A stretch of 20,286 nt of DNA from Clostridia bacterium (GCA_900763885.1 CAAFLY010000044.1:1-20286), one strand, 5' to 3'; positions 7,583-15,443 are shown, counted from the stretch's first letter. Translations and numbers: made by a program. Notes: generated from the sequence alone by a model not told the origin.

Positions 7583-7621
7583 GTAGACTCCAAAAAGTTC
7601 GGAAAATGTTGATTTCAGGTG

Positions 7622-7669
7622 GTTTTTGCGTCAAAAAGACCATAACTCCAAGCCTTTTCACGCAAAAAC
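7622..7669. repeat. TTTTTGCG inverted repeat (intergenic palindrome)
   Basis: GTTTTTGCGTCAAAAAG (7622-7638) and CTTTTCACGCAAAAAC (7654-7669) are inverted copies with one mismatch and a one-base length difference around a 15-nt loop. It lies between the zinc peptidase gene and rsmB. There is no T-run after it on either strand, so it is not a normal terminator. It shares its TTTTTGCG..AAAAG core with the palindrome at 18037-18127. Confidence 0.65.
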
Positions 7670-7708
7670 GGGATGTATTGCGCGTATCCTTGGGAGGATT
7701 GGCCAAGG

Positions 7709-8407
7709 TCAGTCGCGTTTGGAACGGTTGGCCAGGGAGATCAGGCGCAAAAGGTTCCCCAGTGCTACGGCAAGCGCGGCCACATAGGTCATAGCGGCGG
7801 CGCGCAGGACATGACCGGCGGCGGACAGCCCGGACTCCGATACCATGCCGGACGAACGGAGCGTTTGCAGCGCGCGACGGCTTGCGTTGAACTCCACGGG
7901 CAGGGTCACCAACTGAAAGACCACGCACGCGCCGAAGCAGATCACGCCGAGATACGCCAGCGGATAATAGGAGAAGATCAGCCCGGCGATCACGAGCGGC
8001 ACCGCCAGACTGGAGCCGATGTTGGTGATCGGGATGATGGCGGAGCGGATCCGGATCGGGAAATAGCCGACCGCGTGCTGTACCGCGTGACCCGCCTCGT
8101 GCGCCGCCACACCGACCGCCGCTGCCGATTGTACGTCAAAGACCGTTTGGGAGAGATAAATTGTGTTGTCGCGCGGATCGTAATGGTCCGTCAGACTGCC
8201 GGAGGTGGATGCGATCCGTACTCCGGTCACGCCATTTTGCTCCAGCACCAGCCGTGCCGCGTCCGCACCGGTCATGCCGCGATCCGACGGGACACGCGCG
8301 TATTTTCTGAACGTGGACTGCACCATCCCCTGCGCGATCAACGTGAAAATCAGCGCGGGCAGGACGAATACCACGTAGGTCATGTCAAATCCGTAATAAT
8401 AAGGCAT
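7709..8407 (-). CDS. Membrane zinc metallopeptidase, YugP/Zn_peptidase_2 family
   Basis: A 232-residue integral membrane protein with the zinc peptidase motif HEAGH at 103-107. It has an N-terminal hydrophobic helix (about 10-30), two or three further hydrophobic helices between about 124 and 178, and a hydrophobic C-terminal stretch (about 203-224). This layout and the short MPYYYGFD start match the YugP family of putative neutral zinc metallopeptidases. Substrates are not established. The start chosen is the ATG at 8407; the reading frame is open to 8500, but the extra 31 residues are hydrophilic and unlike the family start, so they are excluded. GAAAGG lies rather far (about 13 nt) upstream. 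It sits between fmt and rsmB, a position not used in B. subtilis. Confidence 0.88.
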   Translation of the reverse strand: MPYYYGFDMTYVVFVLPALIFTLIAQGMVQSTFRKYARVPSDRGMTGADAARLVLEQNGVTGVRIASTSGSLTDHYDPRDNTIYLSQTVFDVQSAAAVGVAAHEAGHAVQHAVGYFPIRIRSAIIPITNIGSSLAVPLVIAGLIFSYYPLAYLGVICFGACVVFQLVTLPVEFNASRRALQTLRSSGMVSESGLSAAGHVLRAAAMTYVAALAVALGNLLRLISLANRSKRD

Positions 8408-8521
8408 ATTTTTCTCTGGACCTTTCCGTATGAATTTGCGTATCGGGGTGCCCTGTCGATGGAGCACACAGGTTGGCGCGCCCGCAGACGAGGAGCACAC
8501 ACTGGGGCATAGGCGAAGGGG

Positions 8522-9481
8522 TTACCCGCGTGGGACGTCGTTTTCGAGAACATCGCCGACGTGGAGCTTGCGGCCGCGGATGTAGTCTGCCGCCGCCATC
8601 CTGCTCTTGCCCTCCGGCACCACATAGGTCGCCGTGATCGTACCGCCATCGCCGCAGACCACGGTAATGCCGCGCGTGAGATCGACTACGGTGCCCGGCG
8701 CGCCATGTGCCTGTCCGCGTTCCGGCAGTACCCCTACGAATTTGAGCAGCTTCCCGTCCGGCGTGTGCGTCAGTCCTCCGGGCGCGGGCGACAATCCGCG
8801 GATCTGGCACCAGATTTCCCGTGCGCCGCGTGTGAAGTCGAGGAGGGTGTCCGCTTTTTCGATCTTTGCCGCATAGGACGCACCGTCCTCCGGCTGCTTT
8901 CTGCGGTAGGATTCCAGATCCCCAGCGAGAATCGCGTCGATCACCCGGCACATCGCTTCCCCCGCCAAAACCGCCAATCGGTCGTGTACCGTGCCGAAAT
9001 CATCCTCAGGCGCGATCGGACAGGGATATGTGAAATACATGTCTCCCGTGTCGATCCCGGCGTCCATGCGCATCGCGGTGATCCCGGTTTCCGTCTCGCC
9101 GTTCATGATCGCCCGCTGGATCGGGGACGCGCCGCGGTATTTCGGCAGAAGAGACCCGTGTGCGTTCATGCAGCCGTATTTCGGATAATCGAGCACATAC
9201 CGCGGCAGGATCTTCCCGTATGCCGCCACTACGATCAGCTCCGGATCCAGCTCCCGCAGCAGTTCGAGGCAGGCCTCGTTTTTGAATGTCGTCGGCTGAT
9301 AGACCGGGATTCCGCGCTCCGCTGCCAGCTCCTTGACCGGGGACGGGATCATCTTCATCCCGCGTCCCTTCGGCTTGTCCACCTGCGTAAACACCGCGAC
9401 GACCTCGGCTGCCGGATGGCGCAGCACCGCTTCCAGGCAGACTCTCGCAAGCTCCGGCGTTCCCATAAATACAATGCGCAT
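8522..9481 (-). CDS. fmt: Methionyl-tRNA formyltransferase
   Basis: It formylates initiator Met-tRNA using 10-formyl-tetrahydrofolate, so bacterial translation can start with fMet. From ATG 9481 the protein has 319 residues, the usual length. It begins MRIVFMGTPELA and has the catalytic motif MNAHGSLLPKYRGASPIQ (105-122) with Asn106 and His108, and MDAGIDTGD (139-147) with Asp144; these three match the E. coli catalytic residues in number. The C-terminal OB domain (about 205-319) binds tRNA. GAGGTGA with 5-6-nt spacing fixes this start although the frame is open to 9586, overlapping def. It lies 10 bp after def, pairing formylation with deformylation. Confidence 0.95.
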   Translation of the reverse strand: MRIVFMGTPELARVCLEAVLRHPAAEVVAVFTQVDKPKGRGMKMIPSPVKELAAERGIPVYQPTTFKNEACLELLRELDPELIVVAAYGKILPRYVLDYPKYGCMNAHGSLLPKYRGASPIQRAIMNGETETGITAMRMDAGIDTGDMYFTYPCPIAPEDDFGTVHDRLAVLAGEAMCRVIDAILAGDLESYRRKQPEDGASYAAKIEKADTLLDFTRGAREIWCQIRGLSPAPGGLTHTPDGKLLKFVGVLPERGQAHGAPGTVVDLTRGITVVCGDGGTITATYVVPEGKSRMAAADYIRGRKLHVGDVLENDVPRG

Positions 9482-9491
9482 CCGTGTCACC

Positions 9492-9974
9492 TCAGTTCTT
9501 GCCGAAATGCTCTTCCACTTCCTCAGGCGTGAGAATGTGAACAGCGCGGTCCGTGAAAAGATGTCCGTCCAGGTGGTCGAGCTCATGGCAGAGAGCGCGC
9601 GCGCCGAGATCCTCTCCGGTCACGGTGATCTCCTCGCCGTTCAGGTCCATGGCGCGTACCGTCACCTTTTTCGGGCGGTGCGTGATCCCCCAGACGTCCG
9701 GTACGGACAGACAGCCCTCCAAATCCTCCTGCTCGCCCTCGCTCTCGATGATCTCCGGGTTGATCAGGCAGTACAGCTTGTCGTCCACCTCGACCAGCAC
9801 CATGCGCCGGAGAATGCCGACCTGCGGCGCCGCGAGTCCCACGCCGTTCGCTTCATAGAGCGTTTCTTCCATATCTTCTGCAAGCTGCCGGATCCGCGGG
9901 GTGATTTCCGTTACGGGACGGCAGGTTTTGCGCAAAATCGGGTCGCCTTCTTTTACAATATTGAGTATAGCCAT
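9492..9974 (-). CDS. def: Peptide deformylase
   Basis: An iron/zinc enzyme that removes the formyl group from nascent polypeptides. The 160-residue protein (from ATG 9974) has all three motifs: GVGLAAPQ (44-51), EGCLS (86-90, metal Cys88) and HELDH (130-134, two metal His and the catalytic Glu). MAILNIVKEGDPILR is a typical family start. The frame is also open from a TTG at 9995, which has AGAAAGGA about 12 nt upstream, so a start seven codons earlier cannot be excluded. fmt follows after 10 bp. Upstream, a 182-bp gap to priA contains a candidate promoter and a repeat. Confidence 0.95.
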   Translation of the reverse strand: MAILNIVKEGDPILRKTCRPVTEITPRIRQLAEDMEETLYEANGVGLAAPQVGILRRMVLVEVDDKLYCLINPEIIESEGEQEDLEGCLSVPDVWGITHRPKKVTVRAMDLNGEEITVTGEDLGARALCHELDHLDGHLFTDRAVHILTPEEVEEHFGKN

Positions 9975-10021
9975 ATTTTCATCTGCGTCAGACAATAGCC
10001 GGACGCGTCCTTTCTGTCTAA

Positions 10022-10035
10022 GGATGCGCTGAATC
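10022..10035. repeat. 14-bp dispersed repeat, copy 1
   Basis: GGATGCGCTGAATC occurs here in the priA-def gap and again, identical, at 13463-13476 in the gmk-rpoZ gap. Both copies lie just upstream of a gene start in the same operon and in the same orientation. Function unknown. Confidence 0.4.
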
Positions 10036-10042
10036 CATCGCG

Positions 10043-10087
10043 GTTTTGCGCGGGAAAGCCTGCGTATAGGGTTTTTGGGCGCAAAAT
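10043..10087. repeat. TTTTGCGC inverted repeat in the priA-def gap
   Basis: GTTTTGCGC and GCGCAAAA pair across a loop of about 28 nt. It is the third TTTTGCG-type palindrome in intergenic DNA of this window and encloses the candidate -10 of the def promoter. The short arms make this weaker than the other two. Confidence 0.35.
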
Positions 10088-10093
10088 CAATCT
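10059..10093 (-). promoter_or_regulatory. Candidate internal promoter before def
   Basis: On the minus strand TTGATT and TATACG are separated by 16 bp inside the 182-bp priA-def gap, the longest gap in the housekeeping run. Each element matches four of six consensus bases. It could add transcription of def-fmt and later genes. Confidence 0.35.
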
Positions 10094-10156
10094 GAATGCG
10101 GCAGATCAGCGATTTTCAAGCCGTTTTATATGTATGGTATCTGCTCCGGGCGGCGG

Positions 10157-12754
10157 TCAGATCGATGTCGGGTTGAGATCCACGGAGAGGTGTACCTGCC
10201 TGTCCTTCCAGCTTGCCGCTCGTTCTCCGTTTCCGCCATCCTCCCGCAGCAGCGCGGACGACGGTTTGCCGAATTCCACGAGCAATCGGTCGAAAAAGGC
10301 GCGGGTCCGCCTGTTGAGCCGGCATTTCAGCACGAACCGCATCCGGTACACGTTCTGCACGCGATACACCGGCGCCTCAAACGGTCCGTACAGCACGAGC
10401 GGCACATCACGGAACTCGTCCGCGATATAAGAGAGGAGCATATCCCGCAGGCGCACCATGATCCGGTTCAGAAATCCCTCGTCGTAGCCCGAAACGGTCA
10501 GCACCGCAATGTCGCAGAACGGCGGGAAACAGAGTGCCTTGCGCAGCCGGATCTCGCCCTCGTAGAATTTGCGGTAATCCTGCCGTGCCGCCAAATGGAG
10601 CACCTCGCTGTCGGGGTTCCATGTCTGGATGATCGCCTGCCCCGGGATCTCGCCCCGGCCCGCCCGACCGATCACCTGTGTGAGCAGCGCGAAGGTCCGC
10701 TCGTTGGCGCGGTAATCGTCTACAAGGAGCGCGCCGTCCGCGTTCAGAACCCCGACCGTCGCCACACGCGGGAAATCGTGCCCCTTCGTCACCATCTGTG
10801 TCCCGAGCAGCACATCCGCTTCTCCGGACCGGAATTTCTGGAGCAGCTCCTCATGGGAGAATTTGCCCCTGGTCGTGTCGAGATCCATCCGCACGATGCG
10901 CAGATCGGGGAAGAGGGAGGCGATATCGTCCTCCGCCTTCTGGGTGCCGCAGCCCATAAAGAGGAATTTGTCCTTGCCGCAGGCCGGGCATTTGTCCGGC
11001 ACCGTCGTTCGATAGCCGCACATGTGGCAGACGAGATAACCGCCGTGCCGTTTTTCCTCCAAATAGCCCTCGCCATCCGTGTCTGTCTCCGCGTGTCCAT
11101 GCCTGCCGTTTGTGTGATACGTCATGGAAACGGAGCAGTTCGGACACTGGATCGATTTGCCGCAGGACCGACAGGAGACGAATTTGTGGTATCCGCGCCG
11201 ATTGAGAAAGAGGATCGACTGGTTGCCCGCCGCCTTGTCCGCCATCAGCCGTTCCGCCAGCACCGTGCCGACCGGATTGCTGGGGGATTCCCCACGCATG
11301 TCACAGATGGTCACGGACGGCAGACGCGCGTTCCCGTATCGTTTGGTCAGCGAGATGAGGGTGTAGATCCCGCTCTGCGCCTTATAATAGGAGAGCAGGG
11401 AGGGGGTCGCGGAGGCAAGGAGCATCACGGCGTTGTGATACCCGCAGCGATACCGGGCAATGTCGTGGGCGGAATATTTCGGATTCGTCTCCGATTTGTA
11501 CGTATACTCGTGTTCCTCGTCGATGAGGATCATGCCGAGCCTGGGGACCGGAGCGAATACCGCCGACCGGGTGCCGATCACGACGTCCGCCTCTCCATCC
11601 CGGATCCGCCGCCACGCGTCCAGCCGTTCGCCGCCGGACAGTCCCGAGTGGATCACAGCGATCCGATCGCCGAACCGCGCGCGGTAGATCGATACCGTCT
11701 GCGGCGTCAAGGCGATCTCCGGTACGAGACAGATCACGCCGCGACCGGCTGCGAGGACATGATCGATAGCGGCAAGCATGACGTTCGTTTTCCCGGATCC
11801 GGTCACACCGTGCAGCAGCGCCGCTTTGGGAACGCCCGCGTCACAGAGAGCGCGGATGGTCGACAGGGCGGCGGACTGTTCCTCCGACAGGGAGGGCGGC
11901 GCGGCAGGCTCCACAGGTTCGGTGAGCGCGAAGGGATTGCGATACGCGACCTCCTCCCGCCGGACGAGATAGCCCCGCTCCAGGAGAGTGCGCAGTGCGG
12001 CTTTGGCGCTTTGACGGCTCATTCCGCTCTGTGCGATGAGGGTGTCCTCCGCGACGCCGTCCGTATCGGAGCCGCTGTCGCCGTCGTTCAGAAGCACGGC
12101 AAGGATCCGTCTCGGGTTTTCGCCGCGCAGGGAGGTGAGGACGGTATCCGCGTCCGTTTCCTGCACGGCGCGTCGGCAATCGTCGGATAGGGCGAGGTAG
12201 GATTTCGTCTTTCCGGCACTGGGCGAGACCATCTCCGTCGCCTTGACGATCACACCGTCGCGGAACAGGGCGTCCAGCGGGGCGGTGCAGTCGAAGGTGA
12301 AATGGGCGCGCAGCATCTGCCGGGAGGTCTGCTTCCGTTCGAGCATGAATCGGTAGATCTGCTGGGTGCGCAGGGGCAGGGCCAGCTCCTCCGATTCCGA
12401 CAGCGGCGCGGCGATCCGGTAATACTGCACCACCTTGGCAAGCGCGGACTGCGGTGTTACGGCACGGACCGCCTCGCCGAAGGTGCATAGCGTGTATTCC
12501 TTTATAAAAAGGCATAAGCCGAGCATTTCCGCGGAGAGAAGTCCAGCCACGCAAATCCCGGCGATGGGTTTTGTTTTTTCCTCCGGCTCACCCTCCGTCA
12601 CCGAAAACACGACGGCGGTCATGACCCGATTGCCTTTGCCGAAGGGAACCTCGACCAAGTCCCCCGGCGCTACAGGTGCGTGAAAATAATACGTATACGG
12701 CTTATCCGCTCCATACGGTATGTCTAAGATATACACCTGTGCCAGTGATGCCAT
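10157..12754 (-). CDS. priA: Primosomal replication restart helicase PriA
   Basis: PriA is a 3'-5' helicase that recognises stalled forks and reloads the replicative helicase. The 865-residue protein has an N-terminal 3'BD domain (MASLAQVYILDIPYGADKPYTYY region), Walker A GVTGSGKT (316-323), DEEH (412-415), zinc-binding cysteines at 528, 531, 537, 540, 576, 579, 589 and 592, and GRAGRG (696-701). It is longer than most PriA proteins (about 730-800). An insert of about 24 polar residues lies between the two zinc-cysteine groups (about 549-572), and another polar stretch at about 223-236 lies in the winged-helix region. The start at 12754 follows AGGAGGG with about 10-nt spacing. In B. subtilis coaBC lies between rpoZ and priA; here it is missing and only 88 bp separate them. 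Confidence 0.95.
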   Translation of the reverse strand: MASLAQVYILDIPYGADKPYTYYFHAPVAPGDLVEVPFGKGNRVMTAVVFSVTEGEPEEKTKPIAGICVAGLLSAEMLGLCLFIKEYTLCTFGEAVRAVTPQSALAKVVQYYRIAAPLSESEELALPLRTQQIYRFMLERKQTSRQMLRAHFTFDCTAPLDALFRDGVIVKATEMVSPSAGKTKSYLALSDDCRRAVQETDADTVLTSLRGENPRRILAVLLNDGDSGSDTDGVAEDTLIAQSGMSRQSAKAALRTLLERGYLVRREEVAYRNPFALTEPVEPAAPPSLSEEQSAALSTIRALCDAGVPKAALLHGVTGSGKTNVMLAAIDHVLAAGRGVICLVPEIALTPQTVSIYRARFGDRIAVIHSGLSGGERLDAWRRIRDGEADVVIGTRSAVFAPVPRLGMILIDEEHEYTYKSETNPKYSAHDIARYRCGYHNAVMLLASATPSLLSYYKAQSGIYTLISLTKRYGNARLPSVTICDMRGESPSNPVGTVLAERLMADKAAGNQSILFLNRRGYHKFVSCRSCGKSIQCPNCSVSMTYHTNGRHGHAETDTDGEGYLEEKRHGGYLVCHMCGYRTTVPDKCPACGKDKFLFMGCGTQKAEDDIASLFPDLRIVRMDLDTTRGKFSHEELLQKFRSGEADVLLGTQMVTKGHDFPRVATVGVLNADGALLVDDYRANERTFALLTQVIGRAGRGEIPGQAIIQTWNPDSEVLHLAARQDYRKFYEGEIRLRKALCFPPFCDIAVLTVSGYDEGFLNRIMVRLRDMLLSYIADEFRDVPLVLYGPFEAPVYRVQNVYRMRFVLKCRLNRRTRAFFDRLLVEFGKPSSALLREDGGNGERAASWKDRQVHLSVDLNPTSI

Positions 12755-12842
12755 ATGCCGGGCTCCCTCCTATGCTCAATTCTGTCCGGGTGCGGTATGT
12801 TCTCCGCGCTCCCCCACCGGATCCATGACCCGGGCTTGTCGA

Positions 12843-13355
12843 TTACAGATCCTTTTCGAAATCTTCCGCGGACGCCAGATCCTCCGCGCTCGGCTCCAGA
12901 TCGTCCAGCTCGTCCGGCTCGTCGAAATCGGTATCGTCCTCCTCCGCCTCTGCCGCCGCCGCGTCTTCTGCCGCCTGCGCCTGCATCACGCGTTCCAGCT
13001 CCTTTGCTCTTGCCTCACGACGCGCCGCTTCCTCCGCCGCTTCCTTCTTATGCTTTTCTTCCGCTTCTTCCGGAGAGAGAATACGGAATTCGCCGTCGTA
13101 CAGTCCCATAATGGCGTTCTTGACGGCCTTCTCATCCCGGTATTCCTTCTTGATGTAGTTTGCGATGTGCTTGTTCTTGTCGCCTTCCTTGCTCATGGCG
13201 ATTTTTTCGGCGTATTCGCGCTGACGGACGTACTCGTCGGTGATGATCCGCGCTGCTTTGGCGGTGGCGACGACGAGCTCATAACGGTTGATCTTGCCAT
13301 TTTCGGTCAGTTCATTGATGGAAGGGGAAATCATGCTTGCCTGCTTCTCTTGCAT
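12843..13355 (-). CDS. rpoZ: RNA polymerase omega subunit with a long acidic tail
   Basis: Omega helps fold and assemble the beta' subunit of RNA polymerase. Residues about 8-70 (MISPSINELTENGKINRYEL onward, including VVATAKAARIITDEYV) fit the omega fold. The remaining 100 or so residues form an unusual tail: a charged helical Glu/Ala/Lys/Arg stretch, then a very acidic Asp/Glu-rich end. Total length is 170 versus about 60-100 usually. The start chosen is ATG 13355, which has GGAG about 10 nt upstream; an ATG at 13334 gives the more classical MISPS start. Upstream codons open to 13478 have no site and are excluded. The position after gmk is the conserved one. Confidence 0.9.
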   Translation of the reverse strand: MQEKQASMISPSINELTENGKINRYELVVATAKAARIITDEYVRQREYAEKIAMSKEGDKNKHIANYIKKEYRDEKAVKNAIMGLYDGEFRILSPEEAEEKHKKEAAEEAARREARAKELERVMQAQAAEDAAAAEAEEDDTDFDEPDELDDLEPSAEDLASAEDFEKDL

Positions 13356-13462
13356 TTTCTTGTATCTCCGTTTCGTGATTGTCGATGGTATGTATGCGGA
13401 TCTCCGTCCGCGACCGATCCGTATGGAGGAGCCGCGTCGCGGAAAATCCGGCGTTGTCTTTC

Positions 13463-13476
13463 GGATGCGCTGAATC
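13463..13476. repeat. 14-bp dispersed repeat, copy 2
   Basis: A second identical copy of GGATGCGCTGAATC, in the 146-bp gap between gmk and rpoZ. The other copy is at 10022-10035. On the minus strand both read GATTCAGCGCATCC and are preceded by TGGATTC- or TTGATTC-like context. Confidence 0.4.
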
Positions 13477-13501
13477 AATCAACCTGAAATCAGCCCTTCT
13501 C

Positions 13502-14119
13502 TTATTTTCCGTAATACGCGTCCAGCACCGGCTCCATTCGCACTCTCGCCTGTTTCGCGGCGCGGATGATGTGGGAGAGATTTTCGGCGCATTCCGTAAG
13601 GGCTCCCGTTTCGTTGACGAGGATGTACTCATACCGCGGCGCAAGGGAGAGCTCGTATTGGGTCCGCTCCAGCCGGGAAGCGATGACGGATTCCGACTCG
13701 GTCTGTCTGTCGCGGAGCCGTCTTTCCTGTTCCGCGGCGTTCGGGGCGATGAGCATCACCAGTACCGCGCGCTCCCCGTAGAGCTTTTTGATCTGCATGG
13801 CTCCCTCGACCTCAATCTCCAGGATCAGATCGAGTCCGGCGCCCGTTACCCGTTCGATTTCGGACCGGAGCGTGCCGTAATCATTGCCGCTGTACTGTGT
13901 ATGCTCGACGATCTCGCCGTTTTGGAGGAGTGTCCGGAACCGTTCCTTCGACATAAAGTGGTAATGCACACCCTCCGCTTCTCCCGGACGAGGTGCGCGT
14001 GTGGTGGCGGATACGGACAGGCCGACCCTTTTGTCCCTGGCAAGCAGCTCCTTTACAACGGTGCCCTTGCCGCTGCCGGAGGGACCGGATACCACGATGA
14101 TCAGTCCTTTTTCGTTCAT
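13502..14119 (-). CDS. gmk: Guanylate kinase
   Basis: It phosphorylates GMP to GDP in the cytosol and is a node between purine metabolism and (p)ppGpp control. The 205-residue protein has the P-loop GPSGSGKG (11-18), the GMP-binding SATTRAPRPGE segment (36-46) and VHYHFM after it, plus the lid region and an ILVNETGAL segment. Length is standard. The start MNEKGLIIVVSG at 14119 follows AGAGAGGG with 7-nt spacing. It lies 22 bp after remA, as in many Firmicutes (yicC-remA-gmk-rpoZ). Confidence 0.96.
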   Translation of the reverse strand: MNEKGLIIVVSGPSGSGKGTVVKELLARDKRVGLSVSATTRAPRPGEAEGVHYHFMSKERFRTLLQNGEIVEHTQYSGNDYGTLRSEIERVTGAGLDLILEIEVEGAMQIKKLYGERAVLVMLIAPNAAEQERRLRDRQTESESVIASRLERTQYELSLAPRYEYILVNETGALTECAENLSHIIRAAKQARVRMEPVLDAYYGK

Positions 14120-14141
14120 ATATATACCCTCTCTGTGGTCT

Positions 14142-14411
14142 TTATTTCTCTGTATCCGGATCCGTATCCTCCGTATCGTTGCCGGAGAGCCGGTCGGACA
14201 GCGTTTCGGTCTGGATGGCGGAGAGGATCACGTGGTCGCTGTCGGTGATGAGGACGGAGCGAGTTTTTCTGCCGCTGGTGCAGTCGATGGCTCTGCCCAT
14301 ATCGCGCGCGTCCTGGATGAGCCGTTTTGCCGGCGCGGAATCCGAGGAGATCACGGAAACCACCCGGGCGGCGTTGACAATATTGTTGAACCCAACGTTT
14401 ACAAATCGCAT
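14142..14411 (-). CDS. remA: RemA-family (DUF370) regulatory protein
   Basis: An 89-residue protein beginning MRFVNVGFNNIVNAARVVSV, with GRKTRSVLITDSDHVILSAI in the middle, the hallmark segments of RemA/YlzA. In B. subtilis RemA is a DNA-binding activator of biofilm matrix and osmoprotection genes that forms ring-like oligomers. The C-terminal end (about 74-89) is an acidic Asp/Glu/Thr tail. AAAGGA with 6-nt spacing supports ATG 14411. Its position between yicC and gmk is the conserved one. The regulatory targets in this organism cannot be told from the sequence. Confidence 0.93.
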   Translation of the reverse strand: MRFVNVGFNNIVNAARVVSVISSDSAPAKRLIQDARDMGRAIDCTSGRKTRSVLITDSDHVILSAIQTETLSDRLSGNDTEDTDPDTEK

Positions 14412-14439
14412 ATCGTATCCTTTATTCTGCCCAAGATGC

Positions 14440-15333
14440 TCATTCGATATTCTGTACCTGCTCGCGGATCTTCTCCAGCTCGCACTTGATGTCCACGACC
14501 CGGTGCGCGATCTCGGCGTTTCCCGCTTTGGAGCCGATGGTGTTCGTCTCGCGGTTCATCTCCTGCAGGAGAAAATCCATCTTCCGGCCGACCGCTTCCC
14601 GGGATACGAGCATTTCGTCCATGGCGGCAAAATGGGAGTCGAGCCGTACCAGCTCCTCATCGATGGCGGCGCGATCGGCGTAAATGGCAGCCTCGGTCAA
14701 AATCCGCTGTTCCGCCGCCTCCGTATCGAAATCGGACAAAAACTGCCGGATCCGCTTCACAAGCTTTTCGGAATAGCCGGCGATGTCCGTTTCGGATAAG
14801 GTCTTGATCTCTCCGGTGATGGCGCGGATACGGCTGAGCTTCTCCGCCATATCGGCACAGAGATTGCCGCCCTCCCGTTCGCGCTGGGAGAGAAACGCGT
14901 CCACGGCATCGGACAGCACGGCGCGCACATCGTTCCAATCCCGTTCCGCGTCATCCTCCGCTCTCTGCACGAGAAAGAGCGCCTGGTTCTGCGCCACGGT
15001 CATGACGGAAATGTCGTCGGCCAGCCCGAACGTGTCCCGGAGATGGCGCAGCGCGTCGATGTAGGATTCCGCGGCGGCGGTGTCGAGCCGATAGGAGGTG
15101 CCGTCGTCCTCGGTCACATTGACCCCGATGAAAACCTCGATCTTTCCGCGGGAGATCCCACGGGATGTGAGGTACGCTTTGATCTTTTCTTCCAAAAAGC
15201 TGTAGGCGCGCGGCAGCTTGACCGATATGTCGAGATACCGGCTGTTGACGCTTTTCAGCTCTGCTGTGATGTCCCGGCTGCCGGAGGCATTCATTGCCCG
15301 GGCTCTTCCGAATGCCGTCATACTTCTGGGCAT
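14440..15333 (-). CDS. yicC: YicC/YloC-family endoribonuclease
   Basis: A 297-residue protein beginning MPRSMTAFGRARA and containing KSVNSRYLDISVKLPR, both hallmarks of the YicC/YloC family, and ending with the conserved DUF1732-type helical region (SREAVGRKMDFLLQEMNRETNTIGSKA segment in shorter form, about 248-297). Family members have been shown to be metal-dependent endoribonucleases acting on small or messenger RNA. The start at 15333 follows GAGGA with 8-nt spacing. The frame is open to 15465 but that would cross the promoter, so it is rejected. It is the first gene of the long run and lies 28 bp before remA. Confidence 0.93.
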   Translation of the reverse strand: MPRSMTAFGRARAMNASGSRDITAELKSVNSRYLDISVKLPRAYSFLEEKIKAYLTSRGISRGKIEVFIGVNVTEDDGTSYRLDTAAAESYIDALRHLRDTFGLADDISVMTVAQNQALFLVQRAEDDAERDWNDVRAVLSDAVDAFLSQREREGGNLCADMAEKLSRIRAITGEIKTLSETDIAGYSEKLVKRIRQFLSDFDTEAAEQRILTEAAIYADRAAIDEELVRLDSHFAAMDEMLVSREAVGRKMDFLLQEMNRETNTIGSKAGNAEIAHRVVDIKCELEKIREQVQNIE

Positions 15334-15402
15334 AGGTGTATTCCTCGCTTTCGGTTCACGCGTGCGTTTGCCCAACGGCTTTGCCGCGCTGCAACCACCT
15401 CT

Positions 15403-15432
15403 ATTATACAATAAAGAGAACCCCGCTGTCAA
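15403..15432 (-). promoter_or_regulatory. Sigma-A promoter of the yicC-to-spoVM operon
   Basis: On the minus strand consensus TTGACA (complement at 15427-15432) and TATAAT (complement at 15403-15408) are separated by 18 bp. It precedes yicC by about 70 nt. Its -35 box lies in the loop of a GC-rich inverted repeat. Confidence 0.87.
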
Positions 15433-15443
15433 CGAAACGGGGT
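15420..15443 (-). terminator. GC-rich inverted repeat, weak terminator or operator
   Basis: ACCCCG and CGGGGT form a 6-bp stem around a 12-nt loop. On the minus strand it is followed by TCTCTTT, a poor T-run. It may end the membrane-protein transcript or act as an operator, because the yicC -35 box lies in its loop. Confidence 0.45.

Noticed and set aside
10130..12190. 686-residue open frame on the plus strand
   Set aside because: Antisense to priA, whose motifs are complete on the other strand; no recognisable domain.
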